This document shows, one piece after another, positions 1 to 4,593 of a DNA stretch of 11,307 nt (positions within the stretch are counted from its first letter, which is position 1; each line of letters begins with the position of its first letter). The DNA is from an uncultured Bacteroidales bacterium. Its GTDB lineage: Bacteria > Bacteroidota > Bacteroidia > Bacteroidales > Marinilabiliaceae. The notes under the pieces are model-generated. The model was not told where the DNA came from. It made no database searches and saw nothing but the letters and a program-made list of their open reading frames with translations. Both the position numbers and the translations under genes were made by a program. The stretch covers positions 1 through 11,307 of the forward strand of contig CALAUL010000051.1 of NCBI GenBank assembly GCA_937892255.1, read 5' to 3'.

Positions 1-217
1 CATCAATCTGACCAATGGCTTTCATAAGCGACAAGAATGTTCCCAATGACATATTACCTGTTGTACCATTCTCGAATTTGTGAATGGTATTGACCGTGAT
101 TCCAGATTGCTCTGCAACATCCTTTTGCGTCATATGAGAGCGCAAACGATAGTCCTTGAATCTGGCACCAAGTAACTTCACCAATTCAGGTATGGAATAT
201 TCATAATAATCAGCCAT
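1..217 (-). CDS. XRE-family HTH regulator, possible HipB-like antitoxin (C-terminus cut by window edge)
   Basis: Reading leftwards from ATG at 217 gives 72 codons open to the window edge, starting MADYYEYSIPELVKLLGARF. The stretch at about residues 13-70 is a Cro/C1-type helix-turn-helix: a first helix (LVKLLGARFKDYRL), then the typical MTQKDVAEQSGIT turn, recognition helix (TVNTIHKFENG) and a closing helix (SLGTFLSLMKAIGQ). Such proteins bind DNA as dimers and commonly repress their own promoter. In Bacteroidales, small XRE proteins of this look often precede a HipA-type kinase toxin, but the partner would lie outside the window to the left, so the antitoxin role is inference. A promoter and an inverted repeat sit just upstream of the start. 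ATG at 217 is chosen because the fold begins soon after it and no longer in-frame start is needed. Confidence 0.85.
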   Translation of the reverse strand, partial: MADYYEYSIPELVKLLGARFKDYRLRSHMTQKDVAEQSGITVNTIHKFENGTTGNMSLGTFLSLMKAIGQID

Positions 218-289
218 AATATCTTATCTTATGCGTTAATTTAACCAGCTAATTAAACTTTTACTTATCGTATACAATGATTTATAATG

Positions 290-319
290 CAAAGATATGG
301 ATAAATTCTTATATCCAAT
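290..319 (-). promoter_or_regulatory. Bacteroidota-type promoter of the XRE gene
   Basis: On the minus strand TATCTTTG (297 to 290) matches the Bacteroidota -7 consensus TAnnTTTG exactly. An ATTG (319 to 316) lies 18 bp upstream as a weak -33 box. The distance to the XRE start at 217 implies a leader of roughly 65 bases. The assignment is by consensus only. Confidence 0.55.
298..317. promoter_or_regulatory. Inverted repeat in promoter spacer, probable repressor operator
   Basis: TGGATA at 298-303 and TATCCA at 312-317 form perfect 6-bp arms separated by 8 bp. The repeat fills the spacer between the -33 and -7 boxes of the XRE promoter, where a bound dimer would block RNA polymerase. Size and spacing resemble operators of HipB-like repressors, although the classic Escherichia coli hip operator has the arms in the opposite order (TATCC-N8-GGATA). 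Confidence 0.45.
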
Positions 320-360
320 ACATTAACAACAAAAAATATGCTTTACAAAAGAAAAATAAC

Positions 361-387
361 TATACATTTATCTCGTCCATATGTATA
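361..387. repeat. 7-bp inverted repeat, possible protein-binding site
   Basis: TATACAT at 361-367 and ATGTATA at 381-387 are perfect inverted arms with a 13-bp spacer. The site lies upstream of the XRE promoter. Related TATAC-containing sequence also occurs near 270-276. In AT-rich DNA such a repeat can arise by chance, so a function is not established. Confidence 0.3.
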
Positions 388-638
388 CAGATAGATAAAA
401 ATCATTGCTAATCATTACTGATTATCGCTTAAAAATCGTATATTTTCATTTGAAATCATTTGGAACGCAAATGCGGTAAGAGGCTGAATAAGAATCACTT
501 CAATTTGGTATCTACCGAAACTTGAAAATGAGCTTGAAAAGCGCGGTACAACACGTATATCGAAATCGCTGATTATCAGCACGATGAATTTGTGAGTATT
601 TTCCGTGTCATTGTAAAAATGCGAGTTGTACCGATTAA

Positions 639-908
639 AAGGCTAAAACGCTTTCAATCAATAGTGTAAATGTATTACTTGAAAAACGTTCAACTATAGA
701 ATGGCTTTGTGCTAATGAAAAAACGGGATTCTCAACAACTCCCGAGTCATGGAGAAAAGAATTAGCCCCGAATATATATATTTGGACAGACAATAGCACT
801 TCGACCAAAATAAATATATTACACACTTTATTTGAAGAATGTAATATATCTCCGGAAGAGTTACTATTTGAATTTAGACCTGAGACTGATGACAACGTCG
901 AGGAATAA
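639..908 (+). pseudogene. Relic of a small HTH-like regulator gene without a start codon
   Basis: A plus-strand frame is open from after a TAA at 636-638 to the TAA at 906-908, about 89 codons, but has no ATG, GTG or TTG start near its 5' end. The product contains VNVLLEKRSTIEWLC near its start and INILHTLFEECNISPEELL near its end. These resemble the first and last helices of XRE regulators common in Bacteroidota (type: VLVEKxxTxxWLA ... LxxIAxLLxVxxxxLL), with a conserved-looking tryptophan (IYIWTDNS) between them. An extra segment of about 20 residues separates the helices, which is atypical. I read it as a decayed or very divergent regulator. A frameshift from the frame ending at 669 could supply the missing start. 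Confidence 0.35.
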
Positions 909-1006
909 ACAATTACTCTTCTTAAAAACTTGTAGATTGTCCGACTGAACAATCAAGAGTTCACTCGTTTCTGGCCTTAAAAAAATGTATTGATAAGGAA
1001 AATAAA

Positions 1007-1192
1007 TCAAGACAAGAATACGAAAACATTGATTCGATAACGGTTTGTGTGATTCAGAAGACGCTGTAAGATGTATTCCAGCGCGTATTTGAATAGACTT
1101 TTGGCCTTCCTGCCATGATGCAGAATCTTTGTCTCCTTGATGTTTCGGTGAATATAGATATCAATGAGATAACACCAGATATAGTATGGGTA
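1007..1192 (-). pseudogene. Possible C-terminal relic of an insertion sequence transposase
   Basis: Reading leftwards from 1192, 61 codons are open down to TGA at 1007-1009, with a TAA directly before them at 1193-1195. The translation includes TKILHHGRKAKSLFKYALEY and ends NRYRINVFVFLS. A basic 'GRKxxSLFKYxLxYI' segment followed by a short tail ending in FLS reminds me of the C-termini of some Bacteroidales DDE transposases, probably IS4-like. There is no start codon context, no terminal inverted repeats were recognised, and only this piece is in frame. The adjoining sequence to about 1370 may hold more of the relic in shifted frames (IIALDITTIHISRPVGAKYF in the neighbouring minus frame). 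The identification rests on memory of family ends and is tentative. Confidence 0.35.
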
Positions 1193-1468
1193 TTACAATT
1201 TATATACCGTACGTTTTGTTTTGCGGATAGAAGAAAATATTTTGCCCCTACAGGGCGAGAGATGTGAATAGTCGTGATATCAAGGGCGATGATTTGGAGC
1301 CTGTTTTTGCCGTTAGAAAGAGTTTTTTTAAGGGCGTAAAAACTTTTATCTTCATATTATGTCCAATTATGAAAGGTTAAAATATGTGGTATAAACGTAT
1401 AACTTACTGTTAATTAGATATTTGTATTTTTTAATGAAAAAAAGTGAGTTTTTCTTGATAATCAATAT
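1193..1468. other. Gene-free stretch, possibly more transposase relic
   Basis: No intact coding frame is visible. The left two thirds may be decayed coding sequence of the neighbouring relic on the minus strand. The rest is very AT-rich. Confidence 0.3.
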
Positions 1469-1500
1469 ATTGTTGGATTAAAAAAATGTTTTTATATTTG
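1469..1500 (+). promoter_or_regulatory. Bacteroidota-type promoter facing the DUF6266 gene
   Basis: TATATTTG at 1493-1500 matches the -7 consensus TAnnTTTG. ATTG at 1469-1472 sits 20 bp upstream, the right distance for a -33 box. Transcription would begin near 1507. The next intact gene starts at 2223, so the leader would be about 700 bases long. Confidence 0.5.
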
Positions 1501-1506
1501 TAGTTC

Positions 1507-2222
1507 GAAGTTGGGGTGTAGACTTTTGCCAGGTATACATTCTAATAACTTCATAAGTGAGAGAAGTAAAAATAAAAAACGAGAGAGGCATGAAGAAAAT
1601 AGATAACTTAATGAATAATCTTGGTTAATATACAAAAAGACTAAGAGGGAAGGTGCAATCACTCCCAACAAGGAATAAAAATGCTGTCAATTATGCATCG
1701 GCGGTGATGAAGCGTAAGAGGTATATTGTTAGTCATGACAACTTCACCGAATATACTAACAGTAAAAAGACTTGTAGATTGCACGGACGAAGGAGAAAGG
1801 GACTAAAGGACTTAGTTGGAGGGAGATTCGTTGTAGAAATATACATACGAACTTCATTTGTAGAAAAGCATTGTTGATATACATTGACCTTCGGGGCAAT
1901 AATCAATGATGTCAGAGACTTGACGAGAGTTAAAACACTTTGGATAATACTGCCTCTTCGGCAAAGCAGCCAACAATGACTGATAGCAGAAGAGCGTAGA
2001 TGTCGGACGTGTGCAACTATCGGAAAGAAACTACATGAATATACGTTGTGCATGATTTCTGTTTTGAAGTCATAATGACTGGAGACCATGATGTGAGTTA
2101 ATAAACTGACGGATTGGGTAATACAACCTACATGACAATATGTCATTCACATAAGCAAAAATAATAAGTGATAATTAGGTTATGACAAAAGATGAAATAA
2201 AAACAATAAAAAATACGAACAG
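1507..2222. other. Long gene-free region between promoter and DUF6266 gene
   Basis: No recognisable protein is encoded. From ATG at 1590 a plus-strand frame reads MKKIDNLMNNLG and stops at 1626. The same frame then stays open to 1877 with a lysine- and arginine-rich product that I do not recognise. This could be a gene with one in-frame stop or just chance. Small inverted repeats occur (TGCC/GGCA at 1951-1963 and the 2132-2146 repeat). A structured RNA, a decayed gene or plain intergenic DNA are all possible. Confidence 0.35.
2132..2146. repeat. Short perfect inverted repeat upstream of DUF6266 gene
   Basis: ATGACA at 2132-2137 and TGTCAT at 2141-2146 are perfect arms around 3 bp. The spacing is too tight for an RNA hairpin with all pairs formed, so a dimeric protein site is the likelier function if there is one. 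It lies 76 bp before the DUF6266 start. Confidence 0.25.
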
Positions 2223-2867
2223 ATGGGAGTAATTAAAATGGGCGTATTAAGCCCGGTAAGCGGAAAAGTAGGACCGGTTATTGGTTCGAAATGGAAGAAC
2301 GTTCAATACCTAAGAGGTCTTGCAACGAGTTATAAGGATGCAAACACAGAGAAACAGAAGAGTCAGCGTACCCTCTTCAAGTCTGTAATCTCTTTCCTAC
2401 AACCTATCAAGGGCTACTTGAAAGTTGCGTACAAGAGTATAGAGACAAACATGACGGCTTACAATACGGCATCGAAGAGAATTTTGAGTTCATGTGTGGC
2501 AACAGATGATGATGGAGCGCATATCGACTACTCTAAGGTGTTGGTATCAACAGGCAATCAGCCTATGCTCAATGAGGTAACCGTAACATGCAGTTCTGGT
2601 AAGTTGAAGTTCACTTGGAGCGACGAAAGCGAGTACTTCGAGGAAGAGATAAGTCCTGAGGACCATGTGATGCCGTTGGCTTACAATATCACCAAACAGC
2701 AGGCGACATACTTAACCAAGAAGTTCACACGTAAGGAACAAATAGGAGAAGTCAAGTTGCCAAACAGCTGGTTGGGAGATAGAATCGTCGTTTATGTTGG
2801 TACAAGAGACCAGGAAAGCGGTGTAGCTTCAAACTCTGTCTACCTTGGTGAGTTCGTTGTGGAGTAA
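2223..2867 (+). CDS. DUF6266 family protein
   Basis: The 214-residue product shows the hallmarks of DUF6266, a Bacteroidota family of unknown function. The N-terminus at residues 6-32 (MGVLSPVSGKVGPVIGSKWK, then YLRG) corresponds to the family's usual start, 'MGxIxxGxLxxxSGKVGxVVGxxW'. The usual length is about 200-220 residues. The middle (about 45-95) is a helical stretch, and the C-terminal half (about 115-214) looks like a beta-rich domain ending SNSVYLGEFVVE. I see no signal peptide and no membrane segment. ATG at 2223 is preferred over the in-frame ATG at 2238 because family members carry about five residues before the second conserved position. No Shine-Dalgarno sequence is visible. 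The gene stands alone, with a promoter candidate 700 bases upstream and an intrinsic terminator about 200 bases downstream. Function is unknown. Confidence 0.85.
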   Translation: MGVIKMGVLSPVSGKVGPVIGSKWKNVQYLRGLATSYKDANTEKQKSQRTLFKSVISFLQPIKGYLKVAYKSIETNMTAYNTASKRILSSCVATDDDGAHIDYSKVLVSTGNQPMLNEVTVTCSSGKLKFTWSDESEYFEEEISPEDHVMPLAYNITKQQATYLTKKFTRKEQIGEVKLPNSWLGDRIVVYVGTRDQESGVASNSVYLGEFVVE

Positions 2868-3063
2868 CACGATAGATTGCTAAACAGAGCTTATATGTGG
2901 TATTTTAAGTAAGGATAGCATGTCTATAGCTTGATTGTTGGTAATGAGGTGTTCGTAAATTGATGATTAGCAATGTGCTGATAGTATATTATACAGATGA
3001 GATAAACAGAAGAGAGGGCAAGAAGATATAAAAGAGCCCTATAAAAAGAGGAATTGAATTTCC

Positions 3064-3096
3064 ATGCCGGCTTTCGTGAGGGAGTCGGCATTTTTT
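3064..3096 (+). terminator. Intrinsic terminator after DUF6266 gene
   Basis: ATGCCGGCT (3064-3072) pairs with AGTCGGCAT (3083-3091) over 9 bp including one G-U pair, with an 10-base loop, followed by a run of six T (3091-3096). It would end transcription of the DUF6266 gene about 200 bases after its stop. Confidence 0.8.
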
Positions 3097-3103
3097 ATCT
3101 TTG
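3072..3103 (+). promoter_or_regulatory. Candidate upstream promoter P1 of the dispanin/DUF2752 genes
   Basis: TATCTTTG at 3096-3103 matches TAnnTTTG exactly. TTTC at 3072-3075, 20 bp upstream, is a one-mismatch -33 box. The element overlaps the preceding terminator, so the tail of one unit doubles as the promoter of the next. A transcript from here would carry the nested inverted repeat at 3124-3164 in its leader. Confidence 0.4.
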
Positions 3104-3123
3104 ACAAGATGTAGCCACAGAAC

Positions 3124-3164
3124 AAGGAGATTTTCCCGAGGGAAATGTTTGTAATTATCTCCTT
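3124..3164 (+). repeat. Nested perfect inverted repeats in promoter region
   Basis: AAGGAGAT (3124-3131) and ATCTCCTT (3157-3164) are perfect 8-bp arms. Between them TTTCCC (3132-3137) and GGGAAA (3140-3145) form a second inverted pair. In RNA this would be a long stem enclosing a smaller hairpin. The right arm overlaps the spacer of promoter P2 and no T run follows, so it does not look like a terminator. It may be an operator or a leader structure. Confidence 0.5.
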
Positions 3165-3179
3165 AAAACATTAGTTTTG
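3148..3179 (+). promoter_or_regulatory. Strong Bacteroidota promoter P2 before the dispanin gene
   Basis: TTTG (3148-3151), 20 bp, then TAGTTTTG (3172-3179) is a full match to the Bacteroidota consensus in both boxes and spacing. Transcription would start near 3186. The -7 box runs into a 13-bp palindrome TTTTGTCACAAAA (3175-3187), which could be a repressor site at the start point. Confidence 0.65.
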
Positions 3180-3237
3180 TCACAAAAGGAATTAATCATC
3201 AAAAAGTAATTATTATTGTGGCAAACCTCTATCAAAT

Positions 3238-3532
3238 ATAGCAAATCGGCAAATAGACAGACCCAATAGAGTATGTCCGCCTACACATCTGGCGAAAGCT
3301 ATTATCGTTACCTTCCTATGTTGTTGGCCTTTTGGCATTCCTGCTATTGTAAATGCCTCGGAAGTAAGTACGGCGTTTATCAGCGGACAATACGAACGTG
3401 CGGAAGAGAAGAGTAAGAAAGCAAACAAATGGGCAAAATATCACTATCTGGGTAGGAGTGGCTTTCTGGTCTATCTATATAGCGGTATGTCTGATAGCCG
3501 GATTTGCGTCTGCTATGTTGGAGAATGCTTAA
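3238..3532 (+). pseudogene. CD225/dispanin-type membrane protein gene, frameshifted and lacking a normal start
   Basis: The frame through 3277 encodes PPTHLAKAIIVTFLCCWPFG and continues IPAIVNASEVSTAFISGQYE, then RAEEKSKKANKWA. This is the CD225/dispanin signature: a first membrane segment with CCWPFGI, then the cytoplasmic loop with 'GxYxxAxxxSxxAxxW'. The second membrane segment (TIWVGVAFWSIYIAVCLIAG, then FASAMLENA and TAA at 3530) is in the +1 frame. The switch lies at the AAAA run 3435-3438, so one extra A explains it. No ATG, GTG or TTG starts the first frame. An ATA at 3238-3240 stands where the start methionine would be expected (then ANRQIDRPNR), so a mutated ATG is plausible. The frame is open back to a TAA at 3193. 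Intact relatives of about 100 residues are common in Bacteroidota, often next to a DUF2752 gene as here. A sequencing error at the A run cannot be excluded. Confidence 0.75.
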
Positions 3533-3558
3533 TGTGAGATTGTAAAACATATAAGCTC

Positions 3559-3939
3559 TTGACAAAAAGAACAAGACGAATTTTGTTATCATGTCTGTTG
3601 GTGCTTCTGGGTGTTGTATACTACGTTTATGCCCCATCGCAGTATGAGCTTTTCCCGAAGTGCCCGGTAATGATGATGACGGGTTATCCGTGTGCCGGTT
3701 GCGGGTCACAGCGAGCTATTCATGCATTGTTGCATCTCGATATGGTCGAAGCTGCACGTTATAACTTTGCCGTCATCGTTTTTCTGCCCATAATAGCGGT
3801 TTTGGAATTTGCGTCATTTATGCGTAGCCGAATGCCAAAGTTGTACCTTATGACGCATGGCACTTATGTATGTTATGTTCTATTGGGTATAATATTACTT
3901 TGGTGGGTATTGCGAATAGTCTTCGGGTGGTATGTGTGA
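3559..3939 (+). CDS. DUF2752 family membrane protein, TTG start
   Basis: The 126-residue product has the DUF2752 core: KCP at 34-36, TGYPCAGCGSQRAIHALLH at 41-59, and the following helix with the conserved Asn of ARYN at 66-69. The cysteines at 35, 45 and 48 recall a metal or redox site, but the family's function is not known. Three membrane helices are predicted by eye: about residues 8-25, 70-88 and 102-123. TTG at 3559 is the only plausible start: the in-frame stop at 3535-3537 lies just upstream, the next in-frame ATG codons fall inside the conserved core, and the resulting MTKRTRR N-terminus fits relatives. It begins 26 bases after the dispanin stop, so both were probably one operon under promoter P2. 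The pairing with dispanin suggests a shared envelope role, which is inference. Confidence 0.85.
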   Translation: MTKRTRRILLSCLLVLLGVVYYVYAPSQYELFPKCPVMMMTGYPCAGCGSQRAIHALLHLDMVEAARYNFAVIVFLPIIAVLEFASFMRSRMPKLYLMTHGTYVCYVLLGIILLWWVLRIVFGWYV

Positions 3940-4014
3940 GAGACTTATGAACGTTCGATAATACGGCTATGGCATATATCGCTTCTCGATACATGGTAGT
4001 TTAAGCAAGAAAGC

Positions 4015-4491
4015 ATGAATAGCATCATACGAAAGATAAAGCCGACAGAATATAAAGTACTTGAAGATTTTCTGTACGAGGCAATCTATATTCCGCAAGG
4101 GGTGCAACCTCCGCCACGGAGTATCATAGAGCAACCCGAACTGCAGGTATATATCGAGGACTTCGGGAAAAGAGAAGATGACATCTGTTTTGTTGCAGAA
4201 GTAAGAGGGAAGATAGTAGGAGCAGTTTGGGTACGTGTGATGAACGACTACGGACATATCGAAGAGGGAGTTCCCTCCTTTGCCATATCCTTGTACAAGG
4301 AATATAGAGGCAGAGGAATAGGGACAAAACTTATGGAGCGAATGCTGAAAGAGATAAAAGAGAGAGGCTATACGAGAACATCGCTTGCCGTTCAGAAAGC
4401 TAATTATGCCGTCAGAATGTATCGGAAAGTTGGGTTTGAAATAGTAGCAGAGAACGAAGAAGAGTACATCATGGTTTGTCGGGTATCATAA
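4015..4491 (+). CDS. GNAT family N-acetyltransferase
   Basis: The 158-residue protein has the GNAT fold, which transfers an acetyl group from acetyl-CoA to an amine. Motif A is at about 87-110, with the pyrophosphate-binding R98-G-R-G-I-G103 after the strand SFAISLY. Motif B is at about 123-141 (SLAVQKANYAVRMYRKVGF), where aligned GNATs carry the Asn and Tyr that contact CoA. The strand AEVRGKIVGAVWVRV precedes them. Length is normal for a single-domain GNAT. The N-terminal FLYEAIYIPQGVQPPP stretch is typical of a widespread uncharacterised subgroup, so the substrate is unknown. ATG at 4015 has no clear Shine-Dalgarno sequence. The gene follows DUF2752 by 75 bases with no terminator between them, so co-transcription is likely. 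Confidence 0.9.
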   Translation: MNSIIRKIKPTEYKVLEDFLYEAIYIPQGVQPPPRSIIEQPELQVYIEDFGKREDDICFVAEVRGKIVGAVWVRVMNDYGHIEEGVPSFAISLYKEYRGRGIGTKLMERMLKEIKERGYTRTSLAVQKANYAVRMYRKVGFEIVAENEEEYIMVCRVS

Positions 4492-4580
4492 TCATCTGAC
4501 TGAGTAATGTGTCGACAAAGACCTTCACGTCACATTGTAACATTTCATTTGAGGAAAAGTAAAAGCATAATACAAATTAT

Positions 4581-4588
4581 TATCTTTG
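4581..4588 (+). promoter_or_regulatory. -7 promoter box immediately before the acyl-activating gene
   Basis: TATCTTTG matches TAnnTTTG exactly, but no good -33 box lies 19-21 bp upstream (a TTTG at 4548-4551 is 29 bp away). If used, transcription would begin at or within a few bases of the ATG at 4594, giving a leaderless or nearly leaderless message. Confidence 0.35.
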
Positions 4589-4593
4589 TCCCC

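Larger units (their letters stand above)
218..638. other. Intergenic stretch without an intact gene
   Basis: Apart from the XRE promoter and the inverted repeats near it, no complete gene is visible. A plus-strand frame is open from about 538 to the TAA at 667-669. It contains MRVVPIKRLKRFQSIV from an ATG at 619, but is short and not recognisable. It overlaps the next relic in a different frame, so a frameshifted ancestral gene spanning both is possible. Confidence 0.4.

Noticed and set aside
635..952. 105-codon minus-strand frame
   Set aside because: It is the antisense of the HTH-like relic, whose plus-strand translation looks more like a protein, and it resembles nothing I know.
928..1781. 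12-base direct repeat ACTTGTAGATTG at 928-939 and 1770-1781
   Set aside because: A few 12-base repeats are expected by chance in 11 kb, and the flanks diverge at once.
1733..2146. 137-codon minus-strand frame upstream of the DUF6266 gene
   Set aside because: Composition is not protein-like (many Cys, His and Ser, no domain), and it lies in a gene-poor region opposite the transcription direction suggested by the promoter.
3003..3040. AGGGC/GCCCT inverted repeat after the DUF6266 gene
   Set aside because: Only 5 bp of stem with a long loop and no T run. The terminator at 3064 is far better.
3380..3709. 109-codon minus-strand frame over the dispanin and DUF2752 genes
   Set aside because: It is antisense to two recognisable membrane proteins and has no features of its own.
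4507..4593. 29-residue N-terminal extension of the acyl-activating enzyme
   Set aside because: It covers the likely promoter box and does not resemble the family. The family-like N-terminus begins at 4594.
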